Below, piece by piece: positions 22,668-31,557 of a stretch of 64,000 nt of DNA (its first letter is position 1; each line of letters begins with the position of its first letter). Under the pieces are notes generated by a model. The model saw nothing but the letters and a program-made list of their open reading frames with translations, did not search any database and was not told the origin of the DNA. This stretch comes from Saccharopolyspora_C sp040643635 (GTDB lineage Bacteria > Actinomycetota > Actinomycetes > Mycobacteriales > Pseudonocardiaceae). The stretch lies in NCBI RefSeq assembly GCF_040643635.1, contig NZ_JBEYUS010000023.1, positions 1 through 64,000 of the forward strand, written 5' to 3'. The translations under genes were made by a program, and so were the position numbers.

Positions 22668-24371
22668 ATGAAGAGAACTCGCGCGGCCGTCGGCGCAGCC
22701 TCCGCGCTCGCCGCGGCCCTCGCCCTGACCGGAGCCGCCGCCTCCGCGGCGGGCACCGCCTCGGTCGCCACCGCCGAAGAACCCGTCACCCACGAGCAGA
22801 ACGACCGCGTGCCCGAAGGCGCGGCCTGGACGCAGCACTACTTCCCGTCCGCGGACGACTCCGGCACCGAGCTGCACGCCGACGTGCTGCTGCCGGACGG
22901 GCTCGCGCCGGGCGAGCAGGTGCCGGTGATCCTCTCCGCCGGGCCGTACTTCGGGCACTCCGGGCAGCTCACCGACGAGGGCTTCGAGCACACCGGGCCT
23001 TCCGGCCGGTTCGACGAGTTCATCGAGGGCACGAACCTGTTCGAGCGCGGCTACGCGTTCGTGCGGGTGGACACCCGCGGGTTCGGCGGCTCCACCGGCT
23101 GCCTCGACTTCGCGGGCCCCGGCGAGCAGGCGGACGTCCGCGCGGCGATCGACTGGGCGGCGAGCCGACCGTGGTCCACCGGATCGGTCGGCATGTACGG
23201 CAAGTCCTACGACGCGATCACCGGTCTGATCGGCAACGACCTGGACCAGGACGCGCTGAAGGCCGTCATCGCGCAGGAACCGATCTGGGACCCGTACCGC
23301 AACATCCACTCCAACGGGGTGCCGCGCACGACCGCCGTCAACGTGGCGAGCACCTACAACGGGCTGGCGGTGCTGCCGCAGCTGCCCGACGACGACCCGC
23401 ACTACCGGGCGAACTCCGAGTACGAGCAGGCGCACCCGGAGTGCCTCATCGACAACCAGGCCGGTTACCTCAACGGCAACCCGGACTCCGAGTACTGGCG
23501 GGCTCGCGATCTGCCGGAACTCGCGAAGGGCACCGACACCCCGCTGTTCATCACCCAGGGCCTGCTGGAGTGGAACACCGAACCGGAGGCGATGCAGGAA
23601 TTCCTCGACAACCACGAGGGTCCGGAACGCGGCTGGATCGGGCCGTGGGACCACGTCCGCGGCGACGAGCGGACCGCGGACGGGCGGTTGGCGATGGGCC
23701 GCGACGGCTGGTTCGAGGAGGCCATGTCCTTCTACGACGAGCACCTCAAGGGCATCGCCCCGCCGGTCCGCCACCCGGCCTTCGCCGTGCAGGACGGCAC
23801 CGGGACCTGGCGCGGGCAGGACAGCTGGCCGATCTCCGACCGCCCCGCGACGGTCGAGCTCACCGGCGGGTCCTACCTGGACGACGGCGGTGACGACGGA
23901 CCCACCGGCGGCATCGTCGAACGGTCCGAGCCGGTCGCGCGGGACACCCGGATCACCGGGACGCCGCGGATCGCGCTGGACACCGCGGGCCGCGGGAACG
24001 TCATGGTGCAGCTGCACGACGTCGCCCCGGACGGCACGGCGGTGATGTTCGACGAGCAGGTCGCGGTGCTGCGCTCCGGGACCACCGAGTTCGACCTCAA
24101 GTCGACGGACTGGACGCTGCCCGCCGGGCACTCGCTGGCCGTGGAGATCGGCACCGTCGAACCCGGCGGCGTCCAGACCCCGTTCCGGGACTGGATCGAC
24201 ACGCCGTCGCGGGAGACCGTGCAGGTGCACGGTGCGCGGCTCGACCTCGCGCTGGACGATCCGGCCGACGACGTCGAGGTTCCGGGCGAGCGGGCGCCGT
24301 ACCTGGACCTTTACCTCGCGATGTTCACCGCGCCGCTGCCGCAGGCCGAGCCGACGTTCACCCTGCCCTGA
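22668..24371 (+). CDS. Secreted CocE/NonD-family serine hydrolase
   Basis: A 567-residue exported alpha/beta hydrolase. A Sec signal peptide (MKRTRAAVGAASALAAALAL with AAASAAGTAS after it) is clear. The catalytic domain has VDTRGFGGSTG, the nucleophile elbow GMYGKSYDAITGL, and GPWDHVRG with the probable catalytic His. The C-terminal jelly-roll domain (from about residue 385) is typical of the X-Pro dipeptidyl-peptidase / cocaine-esterase superfamily. It acts outside the cell on esters, amides or X-Pro peptides; the exact substrate cannot be told. It starts after GGGAGGAACCC and ends before a strong hairpin. Confidence 0.9.
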   Translation: MKRTRAAVGAASALAAALALTGAAASAAGTASVATAEEPVTHEQNDRVPEGAAWTQHYFPSADDSGTELHADVLLPDGLAPGEQVPVILSAGPYFGHSGQLTDEGFEHTGPSGRFDEFIEGTNLFERGYAFVRVDTRGFGGSTGCLDFAGPGEQADVRAAIDWAASRPWSTGSVGMYGKSYDAITGLIGNDLDQDALKAVIAQEPIWDPYRNIHSNGVPRTTAVNVASTYNGLAVLPQLPDDDPHYRANSEYEQAHPECLIDNQAGYLNGNPDSEYWRARDLPELAKGTDTPLFITQGLLEWNTEPEAMQEFLDNHEGPERGWIGPWDHVRGDERTADGRLAMGRDGWFEEAMSFYDEHLKGIAPPVRHPAFAVQDGTGTWRGQDSWPISDRPATVELTGGSYLDDGGDDGPTGGIVERSEPVARDTRITGTPRIALDTAGRGNVMVQLHDVAPDGTAVMFDEQVAVLRSGTTEFDLKSTDWTLPAGHSLAVEIGTVEPGGVQTPFRDWIDTPSRETVQVHGARLDLALDDPADDVEVPGERAPYLDLYLAMFTAPLPQAEPTFTLP

Positions 24372-24379
24372 TCCACTCC

Positions 24380-24417
24380 CCGTCGGTCCCGCTCCTCGGA
24401 TGGGGCGGGACCGACGG
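24380..24417 (+). terminator. Hairpin terminator after the CocE-type hydrolase
   Basis: CCGTCGGTCCCGC (24380-24392) and GCGGGACCGACGG (24405-24417) form a perfect 13-bp stem with a 12-nt loop, right after the stop codon. Confidence 0.75.
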
Positions 24418-24597
24418 ACGTCCGCATCGCGGGAAGTCGCAGCAGTGCCCCCGCACGAGTTCCTCGACCGCACGCCGGTCGGGGACTGTCGAGTTCCCAC
24501 CGGCGAGTTCCCTCCGGCCGCCCGGTTCCTTATCGTGATCATGATGTCCGCGGCGGCGGACGCGGCCACCCACCGCGCAGGGAGAGGAACACGTCCA

Positions 24598-25038
24598 GTG
24601 GAGGGGAACGAGATCACCGCGATCGTCGCGGCTCGGTACAACGCACCCGTGATCGAGGAGTTCCGCGCCAACGCGGGCGTGGTGGGCGGCGCTTTCGCCG
24701 GGGCGGCGCTGCTGCTGCTGACCAGCACCGGCGCCCGCACCGGCCGCGCGCACGTCACCCCGCTGGCCTACCTGGAGGAGGACGGCCGGTACCTGGTGTT
24801 CGCCTCGAAGGCCGGATCCGACGTGCACCCCGACTGGTACTTCAACCTGCGGGCCCACCCGGACGCCCGCATCGAGGTCGGGCCCGACGTGCTCGACGTC
24901 CGGTCCCAGGAGATCACCGGCGTGCTCCGGGACGTCAAGTTCGCGCAGCTGACGGCCCTGTTCCCCTACTTCGCCGCGTACCAGGCGAAGACGGACCGGG
25001 TGTTCCCGGTGCTGTCCCTCGCCCCGCGCGCGAATTGA
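24598..25038 (+). CDS. DDN-family (F420-type) nitroreductase, copy 2
   Basis: A 146-residue paralogue of the protein at 20366-20806. It has NAPVIEEFRANAGVVGG, LLLTSTGARTGRAHVTPL, YLVFASKAGSDVHPDWYFNL and a RVFPVLSLAP ending. I chose GTG 24598 because it gives the same length and an aligned N-terminus (VEGNEITAI against MDGNAVTAE); ATG 24541 would add 19 unrelated residues. GAGGAAC lies 8 nt upstream. The gene stands alone between the hydrolase terminator and the SDR gene. Confidence 0.87.
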   Translation: MEGNEITAIVAARYNAPVIEEFRANAGVVGGAFAGAALLLLTSTGARTGRAHVTPLAYLEEDGRYLVFASKAGSDVHPDWYFNLRAHPDARIEVGPDVLDVRSQEITGVLRDVKFAQLTALFPYFAAYQAKTDRVFPVLSLAPRAN

Positions 25039-25186
25039 CCGATTCGGTCCACAGTGGACCCGAAGGCCGTCGTCGCTGCGGTGCGACCGGCGCACCGGAT
25101 CCACCGGACTCGCGCGGCGGTACCGCCCGCGATCGCGGAGTGCTCTAGTCGGTGGTGCCGATCCCGGCCGGGGAAGGGGACTCCGC

Positions 25187-25933
25187 ATGACGATGCAGCC
25201 GCTCGCCGGACGATCCGCACTGGTGACAGGGGCCTCGCGCGGCATCGGTGCCGCGATCGCCCGCCGCCTCGCCGCCGACGGCGCGGCCGTCGCGCTCACC
25301 CACTCGAACTCGGCCGCGGCCGCGGAGCAGGTGGCCGCCGAGATCACGGTCTCCGGCGGGCACGCGCTGGTGCTGCGCTCCGACGCCGGCGACCCCGAGC
25401 AGATCCGCGCCGCCGTGACCGCCACCGCCACCGAGTTCGGCGGGCTGGACGTCCTGGTCAACAACGCCGGAACCGTGGAGTCCGGGCACCTGGACGAGCT
25501 GTCGCTGGCGGACTTCGACCGGGCGCTGGCGGTGAACGTGCGCGGCCCGTTCGTCGCCATCCAGGAAGCGTCGAAGTACCTGCAGGCAGGCGGGCGGATC
25601 ATCAACATCGGCACCTCGCTGGCCGACCACCTGCCGTTCCAGCACATGATCGCCTACATCACCAGCAAGACCGCCCTGGCCGGGCTCACCCGCAGCGCGG
25701 CCCGCGACCTGGGCCCGCGCGGCATCACCGTGAACGACGTGCAGCCCGGCGCCGTCGACACCGCGATGAACCCGGCCGCCGGGCCGCGCGCGGAAGTCCT
25801 GCAGGCCACCACGCCGCTGGGCCGCTTCGGCACCCCGGACGAGATCGCGAACCTCGTCGCCCACCTCGCCGGTCCGGAAGCCGCGTTCGTCACCGGCGCG
25901 ATCCTCAACTCCGACGGCGGCTTCGCCACCTGA
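25187..25933 (+). CDS. Short-chain dehydrogenase/reductase (FabG-like)
   Basis: A 248-residue classical SDR. The motifs are ALVTGASRGIGAAIA (cofactor), NNAGTVESG, INIGTSL with the catalytic Ser position, YITSK (YxxxK), and PGAVDTAMNP. The end (GAEAAF-like then VTGAILNSDGGFAT) is the usual SDR tetramer interface. It resembles 3-oxoacyl-ACP reductases and glucose dehydrogenases, but isolated SDRs of this type cannot be assigned a substrate. ATG 25187 follows AAGGGGAC. It stands alone, convergent with the DUF397 gene. Confidence 0.9.
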   Translation: MTMQPLAGRSALVTGASRGIGAAIARRLAADGAAVALTHSNSAAAAEQVAAEITVSGGHALVLRSDAGDPEQIRAAVTATATEFGGLDVLVNNAGTVESGHLDELSLADFDRALAVNVRGPFVAIQEASKYLQAGGRIINIGTSLADHLPFQHMIAYITSKTALAGLTRSAARDLGPRGITVNDVQPGAVDTAMNPAAGPRAEVLQATTPLGRFGTPDEIANLVAHLAGPEAAFVTGAILNSDGGFAT

Positions 25934-25942
25934 TCCCGGTGC

Positions 25943-26158
25943 TCAGCGGTCGAAGGCGCCGCGGCGGGCGCCCGCGGTGAACGACGCCCACTCGGCCGCC
26001 GTGAACACCAGCACCGGGCTTCCCGCGCCGAGCTTGGAATCCCGGACACCGACCCGATCCGCGCCGGAACCGACTTCGACGCACCCGTTCTGCGCCTGAC
26101 TGCGGGACGACTTCCGCCAGTTCGCGACGGCGTTCGGTTCGGCGAGCGGGTGGCGCAT
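25943..26158 (-). CDS. DUF397 protein (pair 1)
   Basis: A 71-residue protein of the DUF397 family, abundant in actinobacteria. Recognisable parts are NWRKSSRSQAQNGCVEVG, VGVRDSKLGAGSPVLVF and TAAEWASFTAGARRG, the standard W-S-S-x-N-CVEV ... VRDSK ... W-x-x-F plan. It lies 5 bp after an XRE/DUF5753 gene, the standard arrangement (WhiJ/BldB-type clusters in Streptomyces). Its molecular role is not settled; a partner or antagonist of the regulator is the usual proposal. Confidence 0.92.
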   Translation of the reverse strand: MRHPLAEPNAVANWRKSSRSQAQNGCVEVGSGADRVGVRDSKLGAGSPVLVFTAAEWASFTAGARRGAFDR

Positions 26159-26163
26159 GAGGG

Positions 26164-27030
26164 TCAGAGGTCCTTCGCTAGTCGCTTGATTGACTCGAGC
26201 GAGTCTCGCGGCTTGCGCGCTGCGACCTGCAGGCGGGTGAGGGTTTCGCGGTACTTCCGAACGTCCTCCTGCTCGTCGTAGTAGATGCCGCGCACCCTCG
26301 TTTCCGCGTACACCATGCCGAGGTCGCCGTCGAAGTCCGGCGGGTAGGTCAGCACCGTGAAGGCGCCTTCGGTGCCAGGATGCGCGCCGGAACCGAACGG
26401 CAACACCTGCACTTCGACGTTCGGCCGCTGCGCCAGCTGGAGCAGCAGTTCGAGCTGCGCGCGCATCACCTCGGCGGAACCGACCACGCGACGCAGCGCC
26501 GCTTCGTCCAGCACGGCCCAGACCGAGGGCGGGTGCTCGCGTTCCAGCACTTCGCGGTGCCGCGCCATCCGCAGCTCGATCCGGCGGGCCACTTCCGCTT
26601 CGGGGAGTTCGGGTTCGCCGCCGCGGATCACGGCCTCGGCGTACTCGCTGGTCTGGAACAGGCCGGGGATCACCTGCACGTCCCAGCTCTCGATCCTCGA
26701 CGCCATCGCTTCCAGACCGAGGAAGAGCTTGAAGTAGGCGGGAAGCGCGCTGTCGTCAGCGTCGAAGCCGACCCACCAATCCGTCCCCTTCTTCGCCCGA
26801 TCCCGCAGCGACAGGAAGAAGTCCACCCGGTCCGGCACGCCGTAGAACCGGAGCAGGGTTTCGAGTTCGAGGGCCTTCGGCATCCGGCGGCCGACTTCGA
26901 AGTGGCCGATGTTCTGGATGCTGCCCCGGATGGCCTTGGCCGCGTCGGCCCTGGTGGCCCCGTTGCGCTCCCGGAGCCGTGCCAGCTCTCCGGCGATCCA
27001 GCGCTTCAGCGCCGTCGGACTCGTGCTCAC
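26164..27030 (-). CDS. XRE-family regulator with DUF5753 domain (pair 1)
   Basis: A 288-residue regulator. An N-terminal helix-turn-helix (LARLRERNGATRADAAKAIR, IQNIGHFEVGRRMPKALELE) is followed by a DUF5753 domain from about residue 100 (QVIPGLFQTSEYAEAVI, VWAVLDEAALRRVVG, VQVLPFGSGAHPGTEGAFTVL). GTG 27030 was chosen for the AAAGGG site and family length; a longer frame to 27093 adds 21 unlikely residues. Genes of this class (WhiJ-like) act in development and stress control of filamentous actinobacteria. It is coupled to the DUF397 gene just downstream. Confidence 0.9.
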   Translation of the reverse strand: MSTSPTALKRWIAGELARLRERNGATRADAAKAIRGSIQNIGHFEVGRRMPKALELETLLRFYGVPDRVDFFLSLRDRAKKGTDWWVGFDADDSALPAYFKLFLGLEAMASRIESWDVQVIPGLFQTSEYAEAVIRGGEPELPEAEVARRIELRMARHREVLEREHPPSVWAVLDEAALRRVVGSAEVMRAQLELLLQLAQRPNVEVQVLPFGSGAHPGTEGAFTVLTYPPDFDGDLGMVYAETRVRGIYYDEQEDVRKYRETLTRLQVAARKPRDSLESIKRLAKDL

Positions 27031-27112
27031 TCGCCGCCCTTTCCCCGTCGTGGCGTTAGGAGTGTGCCCGGCCGCCACCACCGACATCATCACCCGATCA
27101 GGGATCTAGTTC

Positions 27113-27140
27113 GGAGCACATCTCAAATGTAGCGTGCTCC
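27113..27140. promoter_or_regulatory. Inverted repeat upstream of the XRE gene
   Basis: GGAGCAC (27113-27119) and GTGCTCC (27134-27140) flank 14 AT-richer bases (ATCTCAAATGTAGC) in the divergent region. It is a candidate operator. The rest of the 27031-27345 gap shows no gene. Confidence 0.45.
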
Positions 27141-27345
27141 ACATCGGTGATCGAGTCCGGTGATCACCGCCGCACCGGGCGGACGAGCGGCCCCCTCTCC
27201 CCGCCGCTCACCACCCGATGCCGCCGGTGGGACCGGACCGATCCGCCCCGACGCGGCCCGGTCCCACCGGCTCCCCTCCCCCGCTCCGAACCCCGCCCGC
27301 ATCGAGACCCCCACCTCGACGTTCCCCTCGAACGGAGTTCGCGCC

Positions 27346-27627
27346 ATGAACGCGATCGACAACCTGCACTGCCTCGTCGCGCAGGGCTTCCGGGGAATTC
27401 CGGTGCACAACGACGTCGGCGAACTGGACGCCCTGCTGTACGTGCGGCACTGGCCGTCCGGCGTCGTCGACGTCGTGATCGTGTATTCCCACGACGAGGC
27501 GTTCGCCTACCGCGCGAGCGGAATCGACCCGCACGGCCCGCACCACGACCTCCCGGCCCGAGTGCACTGGCGGCAGGCCGGGCACCCCGACGCGGTCACC
27601 ACCGCCACCCTCGGCCTGCCCTCCTGA
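27346..27627 (+). CDS. Small hypothetical protein
   Basis: A 93-residue soluble protein starting MNAIDNLHCLVAQGFRGIPV and containing an amphipathic strand-rich middle (ALLYVRHWPSGVVDVVIVYS) and a His-rich stretch (GPHHDLPARVHW). I do not recognise a named domain. ATG 27346 has GGAG 8 nt upstream. It is divergent from the XRE/DUF397 pair, a position where small accessory genes are common, so a link to that pair is possible but not shown. Confidence 0.65.
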   Translation: MNAIDNLHCLVAQGFRGIPVHNDVGELDALLYVRHWPSGVVDVVIVYSHDEAFAYRASGIDPHGPHHDLPARVHWRQAGHPDAVTTATLGLPS

Positions 27628-27880
27628 CCCCCGGGACATCCCGTTCCCGATCACCTCCCGCGATGCGCTCCACCCCCGCAGCGGACGCGTCCCGCTGGTG
27701 CAGAGCATCCGCCCTCGCCCCACCGCCGACTCCCGCTTTCCCGGGACTCCCGAACATCCGCACCAGCCGCCCCGGGCACCCCCGACAGCCCGTCCGGCAC
27801 CCGGGCATCCCCGGCAGCGCAGCGCCGCGTCGCTACGCTGCGGACACGGTGAGCACGTCCGAGCCGCAGGGAGCACGACG

Positions 27881-28144
27881 ATGACCGGACCGCCCGAACG
27901 GGACGCGGTGGCGACGACCCGGCGAACGGCCGACCTGCCGAACCATTCGCGCATCGCACCGGACGGGCCGCCGGAGTCCGGCCGGAGTCCCACCGAGCAG
28001 CACCCCGACCACCACGGCGCCCGCCTCGCCCACGCGCATGCCTGCGGATGCGAAGCGCGGCGGGCGGTCCTGGACGAGATGACCCGCGAGGCCGCCGCCG
28101 ACGGCAGCGCGGACGACGAGGTGGATTTCCTGCGCACCCGGTGA
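27881..28144 (+). CDS. Small hypothetical protein
   Basis: An 87-residue, highly charged protein rich in His, Glu and Arg, with a HAHACGCEARRAVLDEMTRE segment containing two closely spaced Cys and three His, a possible metal site. ATG 27881 follows CAGGGAG. There is no signal peptide and no recognised family. It ends 22 bp before the convergent cbiD stop. It could be spurious; support is start context and GC3-like codon use only. Confidence 0.4.
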   Translation: MTGPPERDAVATTRRTADLPNHSRIAPDGPPESGRSPTEQHPDHHGARLAHAHACGCEARRAVLDEMTREAAADGSADDEVDFLRTR

Positions 28145-28166
28145 CCGCGACCGCGGTAGCCGCCGA

Positions 28167-29249
28167 TCAGGCGAACGGGGCGTGGCCGACGAGGTTGCCT
28201 GCCCGGTCGATGACCAGGACCTCGACGTCGATCGGTGCGCCACGGAGGGTGATCAGGCAGAAGTCGCGGGAGCGGGCGGCGATGAGGTCGCCGAGCGGGA
28301 TGCCCTCGGCCTGGCAGCGGGTGAGCGCGTCCAGCGCCGTGTTGGCGCCGCGGACGCCCGCGGCGAACTCGGCGGAGGCACCCGCGTCCCGCACGATCTC
28401 CGCCAGCAGCGCGAAGTTCACCTGGGACCGCTTCGAATGGAGGTCCAGGTGCCCGTCGGCGAGCTTGGCGAGCTTGCCGATGCCGCCCGCGATCGTCAGC
28501 CGCGGCACCGGGTGGCGCCGCAGGTACTTCAGCACCGCGCCCGCGAAATCGCCCATGTCCAGCATCGCCTCCGGGGCGAGGCCGTAGGTGCGGTCGACGA
28601 GCTTCTCCGAGGTGCTGCCGGTGCACCCGGCGACGTGCTCCAGCCCGGCGGCGCGCGCCACGTCCACGCCGCGGCGGATGCTGTCGATCCACGCCGAGCA
28701 CGAGTAGGGCACCACCACGCCGGTCGTGCCCAAGATGGACAGGCCGCCGAGGATGCCGAGCCGCGGGTTCCAGGTGCGCCGCGCCAGTTCCGCCCCGTCC
28801 TCCACGGCGATCTCCACGACCACGTCCCCGCTGCCGCCGTGCTCGGCGGCGACCTGCCGCACGACGCCGCGGATGAGCTCGCGCGGCACCGGGTTGATCG
28901 CCGGTTCGCCCACCGGCAGCGGCAGGCCCGGTTTCGTCACGGTGCCCACGCCCGGCCCGGCGCGGAACACCACCCCGGCGCCGGGTTCGGCGGGGCGGAC
29001 CGTGGCCGACACCAGCGCGCCGTGCGTCACGTCCGGGTCGTCGCCGGCGTCCTTCACGATCGCGGCCATCGCCGACCCGACGTCGAGGCGTTCCTTGGCG
29101 AGGGCGAACTCGGGGCGGTGCCCCTTCGGCAGCACGATGCCCACCGGATCGGGGAACCCGCCGGTGAGCAGCGCCGTGTAGGCGGCGGCGGTGGAGGCGG
29201 TGGCGCAGGCCCCGGTGGTCCAGCCGTAGCGCAGCGCCTGGCCGGTCAC
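28167..29249 (-). CDS. cbiD: Cobalt-precorrin-5B C1-methyltransferase CbiD
   Basis: Methylates C1 of the corrin ring in the anaerobic (cobalt-early) route. The 360-residue protein has the CbiD signatures: LRYGWTTGACATASTAAAYT at the N-terminus, PVGEPAINPVPRELI, NPRLGILGGLSILGTTGVV, and AGGIGKLAKLADGHLDLHS. In aerobic bacteria this step is done by CobF, which is not seen here, so CbiD appears to serve in a pathway that otherwise has CobG. It is divergent from cobK with only 23 bp between the starts. Confidence 0.93.
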   Translation of the reverse strand: MTGQALRYGWTTGACATASTAAAYTALLTGGFPDPVGIVLPKGHRPEFALAKERLDVGSAMAAIVKDAGDDPDVTHGALVSATVRPAEPGAGVVFRAGPGVGTVTKPGLPLPVGEPAINPVPRELIRGVVRQVAAEHGGSGDVVVEIAVEDGAELARRTWNPRLGILGGLSILGTTGVVVPYSCSAWIDSIRRGVDVARAAGLEHVAGCTGSTSEKLVDRTYGLAPEAMLDMGDFAGAVLKYLRRHPVPRLTIAGGIGKLAKLADGHLDLHSKRSQVNFALLAEIVRDAGASAEFAAGVRGANTALDALTRCQAEGIPLGDLIAARSRDFCLITLRGAPIDVEVLVIDRAGNLVGHAPFA

Positions 29250-29260
29250 GGCGCACCGCC

Positions 29261-29266
29261 TAGGCT
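29261..29266 (+). promoter_or_regulatory. Putative leaderless promoter -10 (TAGGCT) of cobK
   Basis: TAGGCT is followed by 6 nt and ATG 29273, within a 23-bp divergent gap that leaves no room for a leader. Any -35 would lie inside cbiD. Confidence 0.5.
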
Positions 29267-29272
29267 GGCCGC

Positions 29273-30010
29273 ATGGTCGAGGTGCGGCGGGTGCTGGTGC
29301 TCGGTGGCACCGCGGAGGCCCGCGAGCTCGCCGCCCGGCTCGGCGGCGAACCGGCGGTGCACGTGATCTCCTCGCTGGCGGGGCGGGTGCACGATCCGCG
29401 GCTGCCGGACGGCGAGGTGCGGATCGGCGGTTTCGGCGGCGCCGACGGCCTCGCCGCGTGGCTGCGCGCCGAACGCATCGACGAGGTGGTGGACGCGACG
29501 CACCCGTTCGCGGCCGCCATGACCGCGAACGCGGTGCGCGCCTGCGCGCTGGCCGGTCTGCCGCTGCTGGTGCTGCGCAGGCCCGGCTGGGAACCGGAAC
29601 CGCACTGGCACCTGGTGGATTCGCTGGACGAGGCCGCCGCCGCGCTGCCCGGCCTGGGCGAGCGGATCTTCCTCAGCACCGGGCGCCAGGGCGTGCACCG
29701 GTTCGCGCACCTGGACCTGCGGTTCCTGGTGCGCGCCGTGGACCCGCCGGAACCGCCGCTGCCGCCGCGCACCGAACTGCTGCTGGCCCGCGGGCCGTTC
29801 GCGTTCGACGACGAGGTGGCGTTGCTGCGCGAGCACCGCATCGACGTGCTGGTCACCAAGGACAGCGGCGGCCCGATGACCCGCCCGAAGCTGGACGCGG
29901 CCCGGCTGCTCGGCGTCACCGTGGTGCTCGTGCGCCGCCCGCCGGAACCGCCGGTGCCCGTGGTCGAGACCGTGGCCGCCGCCGTGGAACGGCTGCGTCA
30001 CGCCGGATAG
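29273..30010 (+). CDS. cobK: Precorrin-6A reductase CobK
   Basis: NADPH-dependent reduction of precorrin-6A to dihydro-precorrin-6. The 245-residue protein has LVLGGTAEARELAARL at the N-terminus, VVDATHPFAAAMTANAV, LLVLRRPGWE, IFLSTGRQGVHRFAHL and LVTKDSGGPMTRPKLDAA, the usual order. It overlaps the convergent cobIJ gene by 13 bp at the 3' ends. Its own transcript may start at the ATG. Lone plus-strand gene amid minus-strand cob genes. Confidence 0.94.
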   Translation: MVEVRRVLVLGGTAEARELAARLGGEPAVHVISSLAGRVHDPRLPDGEVRIGGFGGADGLAAWLRAERIDEVVDATHPFAAAMTANAVRACALAGLPLLVLRRPGWEPEPHWHLVDSLDEAAAALPGLGERIFLSTGRQGVHRFAHLDLRFLVRAVDPPEPPLPPRTELLLARGPFAFDDEVALLREHRIDVLVTKDSGGPMTRPKLDAARLLGVTVVLVRRPPEPPVPVVETVAAAVERLRHAG

Positions 30011-31557
30011 CGGCGCGGCGTGAACACCGTCCCGCCGACCGAACGCGTGGTGGACGAGCCGATCAGCAGCAGGCAGCGCATGTCCACATCGGACGGATCG
30101 AGCTCGCCGAGCGGCACCACCCGCACCGACTCCTGGGGCCCGCCCACGTCGCGGCCGATCACCACCGGCGTCTCCGCCGAGCGGTGCTCCAGCAGCACGT
30201 CGCGGGCGGCACCGACCTGCCAGGTGCGGCTGCGCGACGCCGGGTTGTAGATGGCCATCGCCAGGTCGGCCTTCGCCGCCGCGGCCAGCCGCTCGACGAT
30301 GACCTCCCACGGCTTCAACCGGTCCGACAGGGACAGCACGCAGTAGTCGTGGCCCAGCGGCGCGCCGATCCGGCTCGCCACCGCCTGCGCCGCGGTGAGC
30401 CCGGGCAGCACCCGCACCGGCACCGCCGCGAACCGCTCCTCGGTGGCGACCTCCAGCACGGCGCTGGCCATCGCGAACACGCCCGGATCGCCCGAGGACA
30501 CCACGACGACGCGGGAACCGCGCCGCGCCAGGTCCAGGGCGAACTCGGCGCGCTCGGCCTCCACCCGGTTGTCCGAGGCGTGCTTGCGCTGCCGCGGGTT
30601 CGTCGGCAACCGGTCCAGGTAGGGGCCGTAGCCGACGAGGTCGTCGGCGGCGGCGACGGCGGTGTGCGCCTCCGGGGTGGTCCACTGCGGACCGGCCGGG
30701 CCGAGGCCGACGACCACGACCTCACCGGTGCTCGCCGTCGGCGCGGGCTCGGGAGCTTCCCGTTGCGCCGCAGCGGAAACCGGCACTCCGGACGCGTCGG
30801 TCAGGTTCAGCGGGCTGTCCGCGTTCACCGGGCTCGGCAGCAGCGCCAGCGAGAAGTACGGCACCGACGCCGGATCCACCTCGCCCAGCGGCAGCAGCCG
30901 CTGCCGGTCCGTGGTGGCGCGCTCCACGAGGTAGGCCTCGTCGAGCCGGCCCGCCTTCTCGAACGCCGCCTTCACCCCGTCGAAGGTGCGGCCCAGCTTC
31001 ATGACCGCCGCCGCGTCGGTGCCCGCCAGCTTCTCCGCGAGCACGTCCGGGTCGAGCGTGCCGGGCAGCACCGTCAGCACCTCGTCGCGTTCCGCCAGCG
31101 GCCTGCCGAGCATCGCCGCCGCCCCGCTCACCGAGGTCACACCGGGGATCGCGGCCACCTCGAACCGGCCCACCAGGCGCTTGTGCATGTGCATGTAGGA
31201 GCCGTAGAAGAACGGGTCGCCCTCGCACAGCAGCGCCACGGTGCGGCCCGCGGACAGGTGCGCGGCGAGCCGTTCGGCCGCGTCGGCGTAGAACTCGTCG
31301 ATGGCGCCCTGGTAGCCGCCCGGGTGATCGGTCGTCTCGGTCGTCACCGGGTACACCAGCGGTTCCTCGACCTGGCCTTCCCGCAGGTACGGCGCGGCGA
31401 CGGAACGCGCGATGCTGCGGCCGTGCCGGGCGCTGTGGTAGGCGATCACGTCGGCTTCGCCGATCAGCCGGGCGGCCTTGACCGTCACCAGCTCCGGATC
31501 TCCGGGTCCGAGCCCGACGCCGAACAACCTGCCTGCCTGCTCCACGGTGCTGCTCAC
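29998..31557 (-). CDS. cobIJ: CobI-CobJ fusion: precorrin-2 C20- and precorrin-3B C17-methyltransferase
   Basis: Two SAM methyltransferases in one 519-residue chain. The CobI half (residues 1 to about 245) has LFGVGLGPGDPELVTVKA, CEGDPFFYGSYMHMHKRL and PGVTSVSGAAAMLGRPL. After an Ala/Pro linker (AAAQREAPEPAPTASTG) the CobJ half has VVVGLGPAGPQWTTPEA, VSSGDPGVFAMASAVLE, PGLTAAQAVASRIGAPLGHD and AIYNPASRSRTWQ. Such fusions are standard in actinobacteria. GTG 31557 overlaps the cobH stop (GTGA), so cobG-cobH-cobIJ is one translationally coupled unit. Confidence 0.95.
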   Translation of the reverse strand: MSSTVEQAGRLFGVGLGPGDPELVTVKAARLIGEADVIAYHSARHGRSIARSVAAPYLREGQVEEPLVYPVTTETTDHPGGYQGAIDEFYADAAERLAAHLSAGRTVALLCEGDPFFYGSYMHMHKRLVGRFEVAAIPGVTSVSGAAAMLGRPLAERDEVLTVLPGTLDPDVLAEKLAGTDAAAVMKLGRTFDGVKAAFEKAGRLDEAYLVERATTDRQRLLPLGEVDPASVPYFSLALLPSPVNADSPLNLTDASGVPVSAAAQREAPEPAPTASTGEVVVVGLGPAGPQWTTPEAHTAVAAADDLVGYGPYLDRLPTNPRQRKHASDNRVEAERAEFALDLARRGSRVVVVSSGDPGVFAMASAVLEVATEERFAAVPVRVLPGLTAAQAVASRIGAPLGHDYCVLSLSDRLKPWEVIVERLAAAAKADLAMAIYNPASRSRTWQVGAARDVLLEHRSAETPVVIGRDVGGPQESVRVVPLGELDPSDVDMRCLLLIGSSTTRSVGGTVFTPRRYPA

